Positions 1 through 11,356 of a stretch of 64,000 nt of DNA are shown here, in pieces (the stretch's first letter is position 1; each line of letters starts with the position of its first letter). Location: assembly GCA_907164885.2 (NCBI GenBank), contig OU015491.1, positions 116,464,288 through 116,528,287 of the forward strand, in the 5' to 3' direction. This DNA comes from Dolomedes plantarius. Taxonomy: Eukaryota > Arthropoda > Arachnida > Araneae > Dolomedidae. Below the pieces are notes generated by a model that saw nothing but the letters and a program-made list of their open reading frames with translations, had not been told where the DNA came from and ran no database searches. Made by a program: the position numbers and the translations under genes.

Positions 1-493
1 TTTAAATATTTGGTCACCAAGTTTCCAGGTCTCTCGGAGGCAAAATTGAAGGAAGGTGTGTTCGTTGGACCAGACATTCGAAGACTTATAGCTGATCAAG
101 AGTTTGTCAATACCATGACGGATTCTCAAAAAGGAGGGTGGATTGCATTTAAAGAGGTCATAGAGAAATTTTTAGGCAATAAGAAAGATCCTGACTACAA
201 AAAGATGGTCGGACGAATGCTGAAAGCATTTCAAACCTTAGGTTGCCTGACGAGTTTGAAAGCGCATTTCCTTCAATCCCACATTGACTACTTTCCTGAA
301 AATTTGGGAGCTGTGAGTGAAGAACAAAGTGAACGTTTTTACCAGGACATTATCGAAAGAGATGCAAAGAAGATATCAGAGCACTACAATGATGGCAAAC
401 TACTGTTGGATGCTCCAGAGAGACATTCCAGATATTACTCACAAGCGTAAATGTACCAAGAGGAGTCCCACAGGGAAGAAGAAACGATTTTAG
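1..493 (+). pseudogene. 3' part of a multicopy arthropod ORF, transposon-associated, frameshifted near its end
   Basis: An open frame enters from the left edge (FKYLVTKFPGLSEAKLKEG) and runs to a stop at 448-450. Recognisable stretches are GVFVGPDIRRLIADQEF, GWIAFKEVIEKFLGNKKDPDY, LGCLTSLKAHFLQSHIDYF and PENLGAVSEEQSERFYQDI. I know this protein from memory as one that recurs many times in arthropod genomes, usually annotated as uncharacterised and repeat-associated; I do not know its biochemical function. In relatives the chain continues past ERHSRYYSQA in another frame. Here the next frame gives DIPDITHKRKCTKRSPTGKK, ending at 491-493, which looks like the proper lysine-rich C-terminus, so a single-base shift near 420 is likely. 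The element's other end lies outside the window. Confidence 0.6.
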
Positions 494-959
494 TGTGCTT
501 TAGTGAGCTCATTTCAGTTCAAAAATGATTTTCATGTAAAATTTGTAATTAAAAATTAATTTTCCAAGTCTTTTAATTTATTTTGAAGTATTGCCTTATT
601 TAACATAGTTACCTGGATTGTCAGGAAACGTGATGTCCTATGACAAAATGGAGGTCATTTTCAGATTCAGCGTACAGAAAAATATGTGGAATAACTAAAA
701 CAGCTCTTAAATTTTTTTTTACTGCAGACCTGTGTTATAGATGTTAGGTCATGTTGTCACACTTTGAAACTGCATCTATTGCATTATTTTTGTACGTTGC
801 TATTGGTCTACCCTGGCACTACTTCGATTGTCTTGTGTTCATTGTGGACGTGATTCCCGAGAACAATCAGGTTTGGTTTCCCACCTTATGTGACCGCTAA
901 TTCCTAAGTGGATTAGAAATAAAAGACAGTACACGACAAAAATAAAAAGAAAATTAATT

Positions 960-1216
960 TCAACAAGGAAAAGATTTTTGGAATATTTTCTATGTTTTTT
1001 ATCGTAGCATTACGTTCCTCAATAACGGTCCTCAGGGAATAAAAAAAGTGTCCGTCCTGCGTCGCGAGTTATAATCTTGGCGGCGCGCCAAACCCAGTAG
1101 CGGTGAACAAGTAAATAGAAAAAAACGAAAATGTGGAAAAAAGAGGTAAGCAACGATAAGTAATCCTACGTTAATAACCAGCGGTAGTTTCATTAGAAGA
1201 GACTACCTGAATTTTT
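960..1216 (+). repeat. Half of a fold-back repeat (same family as 18872-19467)
   Basis: Positions 1141-1215 (AAGAGGTAAGCAACGATAAG ... GACTACCTGA) are nearly identical to 19395-19467 and to the reverse complement of 18872-18949. The inner part, from about 1005, shares the 'cgcgagttataatcttgg' block with both arms of that element. Only one arm is present here, so this copy is truncated or is a half-element. Confidence 0.7.
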
Positions 1217-2190
1217 TCCCCTTTTTCTTTGGGGGGAGTTCAAGGGTCCTTTCTCATCTGGGTGCTCCACTGGCTACCATACTGTCAGCGTAGTTCCAAT
1301 AAATTGCCACATAATTTATAAGTATAATTATGTGAATTTATTGTCTCATTTTCCTCCAGATGTGAATGTTAATCAAATGCAGTAAAACTTCTCTAAGGCG
1401 GTTAGTCATTGTTCCGAAAAAAAGTGGCCGTTTTGAAAGGCAGCTGTCGAATAAGGGATTTTTCTATGGAGGACAGTAATGGTTCTGAAAAAAAAATGGC
1501 TGTTTTGAGGGGTGGCTGGCTAGAGAAGTTTCACTGTATTTTTACAAAAATCCCACAGTATTGAAACGTTCGATCCAACGTATGATTTTCAGAATCACAA
1601 TTCTAAATTTCGTCCTAACTTCCCAATACTGTCTTTGAAAGAATCATAAAAGTGCTCTGACTGTGAAAGCAGCCCTTTTGTAAATTATAAACGTGACTTT
1701 ACGCAGATCATGATATTGTTTAAAAATTTAAGACACTCAATTCTGATACAGTAGTATTTAATTATCTGAATGTCTGAATTATTTATTTTATTTTTAAGTA
1801 CAATGCGTCAATAAGAAAGCCTTAGTAATCTTTCATTTGATATAGACTAAATATTGTTGCAAACGCCAAACATCGACAGTCTCGTACTCTTGTGATATAC
1901 TCCAGGAAAGGTTACGATGCCTTGAGGAGGATATAATTTTTCTAACGAGGCATATACTTTGTACTGGGGACATTAACCCATCCATATCGCAAATCCATAG
2001 GCTACTGTATTATGAGAGAATATAAGTGAAATAACACTGCTCCTTATGAGGGGAAAGCACGAGATCATCCATGCCTTATTCGGGATTCGATCTCGTGCCC
2101 ACACTGTGGAAGCCAGAGATGCTAATCACCATACGATGTGGGTGGCATCTATGAAATCACGTAATGTTGCACTTTCATGAAAGTGGTTAT
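1217..2190. other. AT-rich sequence without recognisable genes
   Basis: No ORF of interest and no repeat shared with the rest of the window. A sub-repeat 'ggcggttagtcattgttccgaa' / 'ggacagtaatggttctgaaa' near 1396-1500 suggests short internal duplication. Otherwise featureless. Confidence 0.4.
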
Positions 2191-2191
2191 A

Positions 2192-3481
2192 CAGAAGGTC
2201 GTTCACACTTTATGGAAACGATTTTGTAATTTATTTTTGTCTTTTGCATTTTGAGATAAAAATTTGGCAACTTCAGAGTAATCGACTGCTACTGTTTTGT
2301 TTTGATTGGAATGTACAATAAAAGATTTATTTGAAAATGGCTCCTAAAATTGAGAGCTTGCTCGAAGGTTACGTGACTGCGCTTTCCGAGGAGAAATATT
2401 CGTATAATCAAATTATAAAGTGGTGCAAAAATCGAGTTATGGCATTTCAAAAAAAGTTATTTATAATATATTAAATTCGAAAGGGAAAAACATCTAAAGT
2501 AAAAATGAAAACATGACCGCGAAACCTCATCCTAAGACTATTCGAACGCAGGTAAATATCAATAAAGTGAAGTCTCTGATCCTAAAAAAAAATCCGCCGA
2601 CTCAAAAATCCACTGCATCGAAACTAGGAATATCTTCTGGCACTGTATGTAAAATCATTCATAAAGATTTGAAGGTAAAAAAGATGTTTAAATTTTAAGT
2701 TCATCTGCTTTTGCCAAAGCATATTGCTGAAAGAAAACCAATTTGTAGAACATTTTATGAAAAACACCTAGCTGCTGAAAAATGGAAATTTGCGGTAACA
2801 CTGGATGAGGCATTAGTGCATTTAAGTGACTGACATAAAAAAGGATCAGTATACTATTGCTCAACTGACGGGATTGACCGTACGAAATGGCTTCGTCAGT
2901 GTACAGAAAAGTTCCCAAAGGGATTCATGATAGTTGCAGGATTTTGTTACAACGGCAAATTAAAAATAAAAACAGTCTCAAGTAAAGCCAACATCAATTC
3001 ACTCTACTATCAACAGAATATTTTAGAACCAATTTTTGAAGAAGAAATTCCAGCCTTATATGGAAAGGACATTGATAAAGTTGAGCTTAATATGGTCAAA
3101 GCCTCTAGTCACATGTCTAAATTAACCGCAGCTTATTTAGCAAAGAAAGAATCAGAAACAGGAATAAAATGTATCCCATTTCATGAAATTCCTGTAAAAT
3201 CACCTGACGCTTCTCCAATGGACTTTTGTACTTTCGGTTTATTAAAACGAGCTTAGGAAAACGGCATTCAAGAACACTGAACGAACTTTGGAAAGCGGTC
3301 CAAGAGGAATGGGAAAAAATTGACATGACAGTACTAAGAAAAAGTTTACTTTTATGGAAAATTCGAGCTAGAGCTATTGTCAAGAACTATGGCTATCAGA
3401 CAGAAGCAAATCGCCGCAAAAAATGCGGCATTTATAACTTAACTATCAAAATCGCTTCCATAAAGTGCGAACGACCTTCTG
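2192..3481 (+). mobile_element. Full-length mariner-like element, inactive
   Basis: The ends are inverted repeats of about 35 bp: 2192 onward reads CAGAAGGTCGTTCACACTTT, and the reverse complement of the right end reads CAGAAGGTCGTTCGCACTTT, with two mismatches over the arm. TA dinucleotides flank both ends (2190-2191 and 3482-3483), the target-site duplication of the Tc1/mariner superfamily. Length is about 1290 bp, the usual size of a mariner. It carries one decayed transposase gene in the same orientation. Confidence 0.85.
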
Positions 3482-3489
3482 TATTGTGA
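2337..3489 (+). pseudogene. Decayed mariner-like transposase
   Basis: It starts MAPKIESLLEGYVTALSEEK and continues through several frames: a helix-turn-helix part (TQKSTASKLGISSGTVCKII at about 2610-2665), then VTLDEALVHLSD (first catalytic Asp, about 2800-2830), FPKGFMIVAGFCYNGKLKIK, then VKASSH where family members have DKASSH, so the second catalytic Asp appears replaced by Val. The third Asp is in VKSPDASPMDF, 36 residues later. In-frame stops occur after KMFKF (2696-2698) and after HLSD (2831-2833), and frames change near 2440 and 3250. The RALGKRHSRTLNELWKAVQE segment is in another frame. The missing catalytic residue, the stops and the shifts show it is dead. Family assignment rests on motifs and the TIR/TA context. 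Confidence 0.8.
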
Positions 3490-3499
3490 TAGTCAGTTA

Positions 3500-5130
3500 T
3501 ATTGCGATTTTTCTAGTAGGGTGTTGCGGTTGATGGGTAGATTAAGGCCAGTGTCGAAGAGCCCTTTCTGAAGGAATGTGAACCATGGGTTCTTCACTTA
3601 ATAAAAAAATGCAGAAAAGGGAACATTACTATGATTTTTTTAAATATAACATCCTCGTTAATATTTTCAAATTCGAGGATATGGGTGAAGATGAGGGAAA
3701 GGTATGCGCCACTGTTCCTGATCAATTTAATCTGTTTAGTTGAACAAAGAAGAAGAAAGAAGTTATTATTGCTCGTGTTTTCGGGATGACGTGGTCAGAA
3801 TTAACCAAAAAAATCTGTATTTAAAAGAAGAAAAATAAAGATAAGGAAAATTGAAATCTGAAATTTATTTTTCTCTTACGCTTAAGTAATAATTAAAGTA
3901 CAGCAAATTGTTGAAATTTATGTCTAGCTTTTTCGAGACTTTATACTTATCCTCAAAAAATTGAGTTAGATTTGAATTTTACGGAAATATTATTGTAAGG
4001 TTCTCGAAGTTTATTTGAAAGTATTACAAGTACTGTGTTAATAAAATCCGAATAGTTGACTTATTATGCTCGTTAATAAATGGCTCGTTATTATGCTCGT
4101 TAATAAATTCGATTCAGCCTAAGCGAGATGCACATAAACGAATGTTGGAGAACGACTAACATTTTATGGAACACTTCCGTACACCAGGAGCCGTATTATT
4201 ATAAAACTAAGATATTCCGTGCCACGAAAACTTGAATTAATCTTGTACACATGAGGCACTAGTCCAGTAGTAATTAAGAGTTGTTTAACCTACGTGCGTT
4301 TTAAATTTTTTTTTTTTTTGTCAAATCATGTATTTTTTCTGATTATATACTATAGATAACCGTTACCGTTCCAATAGGTTATATCGAAAAAAAAACTTTT
4401 TTGAGTGTAGTTTTATATTGATCTAAATAAACCATTTGTTTTCACTCAGACAGTGTGAACTAACGCATTAGATTATATCTTAATTTTTAATATCAGTATT
4501 TTAAATTCATAAATGTTCTTTCGTCTTATAACATTGCAACTTCATTCAAGCATTTGGGATTGAAAACAAGTAATTTCATGTATGGCACAATAATTAGTTA
4601 CCAATCGTATCTCTTGGCTCAAAATGGCAATCAAATAGCAGTCACGCTTACCGTGACTCGTATTACAAGAATGTTGATGCAGTGAGTGTCTGAATTGATG
4701 CGCTTATTTTGTAAAATTTGCTAAGCAAATCCTTACATAATAAGAAATCTAGGTAGGCTATTAAAAGATAGATATTATTCTAGGATCCCAATACCCAATT
4801 TAAAGCGTAAACAGGCCTGCTTTTAGGGAAAAAAATATATGATGGAAGTTAACTGACCCTTTTTAAAAATTGACGTAATGCGTAATTGAAACTTCCTTAT
4901 GTTAACCCTCTTTCCCTATGTGATAGGACGCAGTCGTTCTCGTCTGTGTGCCAAATTGCTCTAGACTCGGTGGTAGCACAGTAGAGTTTAAAAAATTATA
5001 AAATACCCTTACAACGCTTTTCTGCTGCATATACAAAGAGAGATAAAAAAGATCACTTACTCAAAAAATTCACTTAATTTTTTCACGACCCAAAAAGCTG
5101 AGAGAAGAAACTGAATGGAAGAAAATGCGT
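3500..5130. other. AT-rich intergenic stretch with a short tandem duplication
   Basis: No coding signal. At 4056-4108 a unit of about 28 bp (TTATGCTCGTTAATAAAT...) occurs twice in tandem. The rest is low-complexity A/T-rich DNA. Confidence 0.4.
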
Positions 5131-5134
5131 TGGA

Positions 5135-5554
5135 TTGTTATGTACTTTATCTAAGAAAACCCTGATGATAATGTATGAGACACTTTCTCCTTCTAGATAT
5201 TATAATCTCTTACGTCAGAGTTTCCGTCCGATGACAAAGGGTGATAAGTTTATAGTCTGCAGCTATTATCTTTGGGAAAGCTATCTTCCCCGATTAAGTT
5301 TGAACGTTTCAACGCAGCAAAAGGAGATAAAAACTGACACGTGTTTACAAGTCAATCTAGAAGTTTTGAGATTCCTTTCTCATCAAACGATTTGGCAGTC
5401 TGGAAAAGTTAATCTAATTTTATTATTCATGCATGATAATAACTTTCTTAAATCATATCAAAATGTTATTTTTAATTTTCTTTTTTCTAAAAAAAGAAAT
5501 ATAAATTGCGTAAATTACAGGAAAAGTCCTCTTCTAGAGTTTGAAAAATTATAG
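5135..5554 (+). CDS. Unrecognised ORF, 139 codons
   Basis: An open frame from ATG to TAG, product beginning MLCTLSKKTLMIMYETLSPS. I recognise no domain. The first two thirds have a mixed composition (FRPMTKGDKFIVCSYYLWES, NVSTQQKEIKTDTCLQVNLE). The last third is A/T-driven (Asn, Phe, Lys-rich) and looks non-coding. It could be a fragment of an old transposon gene, an exon, or chance. No splice sites or neighbouring coding exons were identified. Confidence 0.2.
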   Translation: MLCTLSKKTLMIMYETLSPSRYYNLLRQSFRPMTKGDKFIVCSYYLWESYLPRLSLNVSTQQKEIKTDTCLQVNLEVLRFLSHQTIWQSGKVNLILLFMHDNNFLKSYQNVIFNFLFSKKRNINCVNYRKSPLLEFEKL

Positions 5555-5559
5555 TATAT

Positions 5560-6560
5560 CCAAATGAATAGCATACAACTTAATGTTTGTTTCCTTATAA
5601 TTTAATATTCTGTTGAAAATATCAATGTATTTGTAATAAATTGAGAAGCATTTTGCCTCTCTTTTAATTTTTTAAAATCTAAATAGTGTTCTCTAGGATT
5701 TTCGAATTTTTAATAAATAGAAGATATTATTTGAAAACATCTTTTAGGATAATCAATAGAGAAGAGGCGTGCAGACCTAAAAATATGTCAAAAATATGTC
5801 AGACATTCCGTGTATTATTCATACATATCTGTATGAAACTAAAATTCAAATTTAATCTGTAGTTCAATAAAGAAAAAAAATAAGCGGCCGGCATTGCCAT
5901 ATTATAGAAGATACGGTATTCTTTAAATGAGTCCAAACGAATAAAGACATGGTACGTTAACATCAGGTCATAAGGTTACGGATGAGGGGCGGGCATTTTT
6001 AATAACAGTCCGTTCGATTTTTAACTATACGAGTACTATGTATTCTTATATTGAATGTATAAATGAAAAATGGCTGTTTTTGGAACAATTTTTATGACTC
6101 GGCATTGCACTAAATGTTTAGAGCTTGAAATTCAAAAACAAAAAAAATTCCAAAAGAAGAATACATAAGATTTATCATCATCAGATTGAATAGATTTTAT
6201 TTTTAATTAATCTTCGAAAATTAATTACAGTGAGGGGTTTTGTACAATCGGAGATTTTAATTACCTCCATAAAAATGTTGGTGGGAAATGTAGAAGTATA
6301 AGGGTTTTTATTGGGAATTTTTAAGGAAAGTAAAGTTAATATTCATTTCTTATGGCTCTAAGCTGAAGGAGAAGAAAGGAAAATAATCGAGTATTTGTGA
6401 AAGATAACAAATCAACAAACAAAAAAAAAAAATTTCCTCTAAAGCATTCTTTTTGGAGCCTTTATCAAGATGTTACTTCTGAAAATAAAGAGGAATAAAA
6501 AAATTCATCTTCATTAATAATTAATAACACGAAAGAATTGACCATTTTCAGACCCAAAGG
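5560..6560. other. AT-rich stretch, nothing recognised
   Basis: No ORF, RNA or repeat that I can support. Short poly-A runs at 6120-6150 and 6421-6433. Confidence 0.4.
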
Positions 6561-6562
6561 TA

Positions 6563-7135
6563 TAAAGTCCAGTCAACGAATGATTCTAGGTGGAAAGTCA
6601 TAGGGCTGAAGAACTAACTTCAGAACTTTGTTTGGACTAGTTAGTAGGTAAACATACTAAAAGTCCCCGGTCCTAGGGGGGAGGGAGCAAGGGAAGAGGG
6701 GGGGGCGTAAGAGGGTCCCGTTTTCTTGGGTTTTCACTTATAACTCCAAAACTATTGATCCTACAAAAAAGTTCTTGTACAAAAAATAAAGCTGAAAAAA
6801 TATCTTACAAAAACATACATAAAGTTTATTCGTATCTTCAATAGTTTCTGAGAAATGAGCCGGAGAAAATGACTAATTAAGGAAAAAATGAATTTTGCCC
6901 CCCTTTTCTAGATAAACTTCGCCTTTGGAATTCTTTACCGTCGATTTGAGAGACAGACCTTGGGAATTAACTTGTACAGCATTAAATTTCATTCAAAATG
7001 AATATATTATTTAATGTTTTACCTTCATCTGTTGAAAAATTAGAGCAATTTTGTGATTTCTTGCAAATTTCGAAAAATAAGCCTCAAAGCTGTAGTTTGT
7101 ACTTTTTGTCATTTAAATGGTTAAACCATTTGTTT
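6563..7135 (+). repeat. Left terminal inverted repeat of the long-TIR element
   Basis: Pairs with 9860-10430 in inverted orientation. It contains a guanine-rich run at 6674-6706 (four or more G-tracts), which could form a quadruplex. The inner part carries the short ORF MNILFNVLPSSVEKLEQFCD, also present in the right arm as MNILFNVLPSCVQKLEQFCD, so that ORF belongs to the repeat and is not an independent gene. Confidence 0.75.
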
Positions 7136-7352
7136 AAACGCTGTGTAAAGTGTAATACCTTCGTAACACCTCGGGAAGAAAGTTTTAGTGTAATAAAAAC
7201 AGGTACATAACTACATTAAATGAATATAATGTAAATGTAAGATAATTTTAAAAAAATTAGGTTACAGTACACAAAAAATTGGTAATGTAAATTTGGTGAA
7301 ACAACTTTAATCGCAACAATTTTAAAGAAAGAAAATTATGTTGAAAATGTAA

Positions 7353-9297
7353 TTAAATTACTTTGCGTCGCTTTGGACGGGAGGGTTTAGGGATTTCCTC
7401 AGGTTGTGGGCCGTCTTTTACTGCAAATGGCTCCTCCGCATCTTCCTCCATTTCTGTAATGAAGGGAAGGGTTTCAGTTTCTTCCTCGTCCTCAACTTCG
7501 CAATCCAAAGTAGTACAATGCCCATGACAGTTATGGCAAACAGTAGAGCATTTCATCGATGTTCTCCTGCACCCACATTTGCTACTGGTACAACCTTTAG
7601 TGCACCGGCAAAATATCATATTCAGGATATCATCTGGTGCGGGTGGGTCCTTCGTTGGTATTGGAGGATTCCCTTACCGTTCCCACCCCCACTCTTCAGG
7701 AGGAAGCTCTTTTCCTAACCACAGTTGGACCTGGGGGTAACATCGATACAAATGTTGCGTAGCTGCTCCCTCAGTTGGCGGAAGAGAGGAAATGTCTGGT
7801 TTGACATGTGAAACTGACTTGATAAATGTGTCGTATCGTAAGCGGTTAAGAGAGGTCTCGTTTGACTTAGCACCGTACCATCTTAAAAAACATACAGTTT
7901 CCTGTTCGACAATCTTAGTGGGTGGCGAGGAGGGTTTGGAGAATACTGTAAAGGCTTCTTGAATATCGAGGTGTTTCAGATATAGCTTACAGAAACCAAC
8001 TTTGGAAAGCAGCAGAAGTTGTATCACAGCCAGTTAAGGCATGAAAAAACAGTATATCTCGCAGCTCCAGCAGGTGTAACTCTTGTGTGGAGTAAGTTTG
8101 ATTAAAATGATATCTTTATCAGGTGGGGTGATGGCCATTAGGAGAACTGCTAAGTCTACATCTTCACCAACGACAGCAACAAAAGAATTATTTTTTGATT
8201 TCTCAATCGCGGTTCTCACAATCAAGGAGTCAGCATCACTAGGTGCTTCTTGCGTGTTAATTCCATCAGTCTCAAGTTGATATCTAAGCATGGAGATCAG
8301 TCTCATTTTGTTGTTCTTGTTGGAGAGAAACTGGTCTTGTTTGGCGTTTATTATTGTATCCAAACTGAAAACAATATCAGCGGAAATGTTTACACGATAC
8401 CGGCGTTCCTGTTCTGATGTCTTCGTGCTGTTGGTTGAGTTGGATTATCCATCAAAGACAACTGTACAGCTCTTTCCAAGGTAGGGGCTCTTGATAAATT
8501 TCACGTAAGATTGAAATTGTGAAAACTGTTGCTAATCTTGGCCAAATCAGTTTGTACAACAGGAATCCTCCATCAACAACTACGTCAAAGTTTGGTAGGT
8601 GGCAAGGCTTTTTGGTTGGATCGAAAAGTGTGTAAAAATTAGATGTGTTAGTTTTTCTCATTCCGGTTTCACTGAAGAAAGATAGAGGGAATAGGGCCCA
8701 CTCAAATTTCAAATAATTTATCAAGTCTTCATCGGTTTTTCTTGCTGATTGAAATTCGCTGAAACAATAGGAGAGGGTCTACTGGAACCTTTACATTATT
8801 TATTTTGATTCCTCAGCAACTAAATCAATGATTGAGGAAAGGCGAGAAACCACATCTTTACCCCATTCATCATTTCTGTCTAAACCAACATCCCTACACT
8901 TGATTTTGAAGGTATGTATAACTGGAACATTGTACACTACCTTCCGTTTCTTTTAAGCATTTCTTCCCTTCATTTTTTAAGATACTTTACAGAACAAGCA
9001 TTGAGTCTTAAAGTCAAATGTAGGTTTTGTTGACCTCAAACTTACTTTTTCTTGAGGTTCTGATGAAATTGATGAAGGTTTCTTCTTATCAGCCGTGATG
9101 GTGCTGGCTCTAGTGTACCTCTTCCTGCATGAGGTGTGAACTCTGAGGGAATTCACACCAAGTAGCTGAGAACTCTTACTATCATTTCTTTCTCTGCTGA
9201 CTTGTATCAGTGAAGATATACCCTTTTCAGCTAATATGTACACATCACCATTCGAATCATCCATGTATCCATCACATATCAAACACTTCTCAATCAT
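7353..9297 (-). pseudogene. Multicopy invertebrate gene with PIN-like and CDTTS motifs, broken into several frames
   Basis: Minus strand, N to C: MIEKCLICDGYMDDSNGDVY, then VHTSCRKRYTRASTI and TQCLFCKVS (9297-8977; Cys/His pairs); ETGMRKTNTSNFYTLFDP and VVVDGGFLLYKLIW (8724-8452); then 8363-8034 with QDQFLSNKNNKMRLISMLRY, DADSLIVRTAIEKS and VVGEDVDLAVLLMAITPPDK. The chain passes in another frame through DILFFHALTGCDTTSAAFQS near 8030, then 8027-7674 with SLPPTEGAATQHLYRCYPQV and GKELPPEEWGWER, and ends with the Cys-rich MIFCRCTKGCTSSKCGCRRT (7619-7353). I know this arrangement as a gene found in many copies in arthropods and other invertebrates; its function is not known to me. Frameshifts near 8030 and 7670 and further breaks make it a pseudogene. 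Its position between long inverted repeats suggests it moves as DNA. Confidence 0.65.
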
Positions 9298-9859
9298 GGC
9301 GAATGACGATGCCCGACAACAAATAAAATTTAAATATTTTAAACAACTGACTCTACACGACGTTGGAAACTGAACGAGGGTAGATTCCTGAACTGAATGA
9401 GATAAGATTCCTGGTAACTGACCTTATGTATTATTCCTACCCACACGTGTGAGATACTAAGAACGATTCCCGATTTTCTTGGAAGTTATTGATTTTGAAA
9501 GATGAAATCATTCGTTTCGACCGCGGAGCGACTGCTGATTCAGTAGGTATTTGCAACTGGTGGCACACCCTGTGCTTGTGAACCCCCCAAAATAGCTATA
9601 TTATCCCCCAAAGAAGAACGATGTATCTATTGCACAACAAAACAAAATAGGAAAAAGGAAGCAAAAATGTCGAAAATGTTGCTCATATATATGCAAAGAG
9701 CATAATTCAGTAGGTATGTTTTAATAAAAGAACATAATCTGCGTGTATTATGGTGTTCATGGTAGGTACTATTTGCATTAACCCCCCTCCTTACAATCAC
9801 CTTAAGAATAGAAGTACAAAACATAATTACGAGAGGTTTCATGTCCACATACAAAGAAT

Positions 9860-10430
9860 TTTTGTGGATGGCATAGCCATTTAAATAGCAAAAGTGCAAA
9901 CTACAGCTTGGAGGGTTATTTTTCGAAATTCGTAGGAAATCACAAAATTGCTCTAATTTTTGAACACATGAAGGTAAAACATTAAATAATATATTCATTT
10001 TGAATGAAATTTAATGTTGTACAAGTTCATTCCCAAGGTCTGTCTCTCAAATCGAAGGTAAAGAATTCCAGAGGCGAAGTTTATCTAGAAAAGGGGGGCA
10101 AAATTCATTTTTTCATTAATTAGTCATTTTCTCCGGCTCATTTCTCAGAAACTATTGAAGATACGAATAAAATTTATGTATGTTTTTGTAAGATATTTTT
10201 TCAGCTTTATTTTTTGTACAAGAACTTTTTGTAGGATCAATAGTTTTGGAGTTACAAGCGAAAAACCAAAAAACGGGACCTTCTTAGGCCCCCTCCCTCC
10301 CCCCTCCTAGGATAGGGGACTTTTAGTATGTTTACCTTCTAACTAGTCCAAAGAAAGTTCTGAAGTCAGTTCTTCCGCCCTATGATTTTCCACCTAGACC
10401 CCTTTTTTGAGCATTCATTGACTGGACTAT
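9860..10430 (-). repeat. Right terminal inverted repeat of the long-TIR element
   Basis: Inverted copy of 6563-7135; the outermost bases CATTCATTGACTGGACT (10413-10429) are the complement of the left end. Confidence 0.75.
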
Positions 10431-10439
10431 TAGGGGAGT

Positions 10440-11190
10440 TGTTGAGACACCTCCCATGAAAAAAACTAAAAAATATCTCTTATCATTGTTTTGTCATCTG
10501 TACTACGAACAGCATTTGAGAATATTATATGTTTCTGAATAGTCTCATCTTTAAAATAAACGAAATATGGCACTAAACAAACAAAAAAAAACTAATAAGA
10601 TACCATAACAAGTACAAAACAAAAAGTTTTCGGGAAATGCACACTTTACATGCATCTGACAAAAGAAAAAAAAGGCTACAGTATAAAATCGCCACCAAAA
10701 TATAAAGTCGCAAATAAATGTCACCAAACTCTATTAAAATTCAAAATATTTAGAGATGTTATTTTGAAAAGATGAGTGTTTTAGAGGGGAAGGAAAAACC
10801 TTACGCTCCTATCGTCAAAAAACCGTATAGTTATGAATAACAATCAACAAATAAACCACGCAGTTGAATAATTTTTCTTAACATAATTGTGTTTCATTCA
10901 CGACAAACTGTGTAATATGCCAGAAATTATATGGTGAGCCTTGAACGAATCGTAATAATAGGACTGCTAGGACCGGGGATATAACTCGGTCTGCGCTTAC
11001 ATATTATCGCGCTTGCTATAATATATCAGATATATCAGATGGCGCGATGTAAGCGCCATCTGATTTATCCAGCAAACGCGAGGAAATCTTACTTTTAAAA
11101 GTATTTTCGTCACATCTCGCCTATTTCTTTTTGATGCCCACCACATAGAATGCCAGGCCCTGCATATGGTAGCAAACATTTTGGAGTGTA
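10440..11190. other. AT-rich stretch with one short hairpin
   Basis: No gene seen. An inverted repeat at 11034-11064 has perfect 12-bp arms (ATCAGATGGCGC / GCGCCATCTGAT) and a 7-nt loop. Confidence 0.5.
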
Positions 11191-11192
11191 TT

Positions 11193-11300
11193 TGGCTAAC
11201 TGTCCATTATTTTTCATTCCATTAGTCAGATGCTACAGTTCGACTATCGAACTCTGGTCTCCCTAACCTTATGACCGGCACTTTCCAACCGATAGGAGGG
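11193..11300 (-). repeat. tRNA-derived SINE-like fragment
   Basis: On the minus strand it reads ...CCAGAGTTCGATAGTCGAAC (B-box-like) followed by GCATCTGACTAATGGAATG and AATAATGGACAGTTAGCCAA. The tail AATAATGGACAGTTAG is shared with 25430-25575, where a better tRNA-like head is present. Two copies with a common 3' part downstream of a tRNA-like head is the structure of a tRNA-derived SINE. Confidence 0.5.
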
Positions 11301-11356
11301 ATTCTTATTATTTCTTTGTTTTAATTTACAAAAAACACTCCAAACAAGTACACTAG

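Larger units (their letters stand above)
6563..10430 (-). mobile_element. Long-TIR element (about 3.9 kb) carrying one decayed gene
   Basis: The two ends are long inverted copies of each other. The left end reads AGTCCAGTCAACGAATG and the right end, reversed, AGTCCAGTCAATGAATG. Similarity then runs about 570 bp inward on each side (left to about 7135, right from about 9860), including the G-rich block near 6665-6715, GAGCCGGAGAAAATGACTAA and a shared MNILFNVLPS ORF start at 6998 (+) and 9998 (-). The interior carries a minus-strand gene remnant. I could not define a target-site duplication with certainty (flanks 'ggtat' and 'attag'). The superfamily is not assigned. Confidence 0.75.

Noticed and set aside
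10997..11179. 60-codon minus ORF
   Set aside because: Overlaps a hairpin and shows no familiar sequence.
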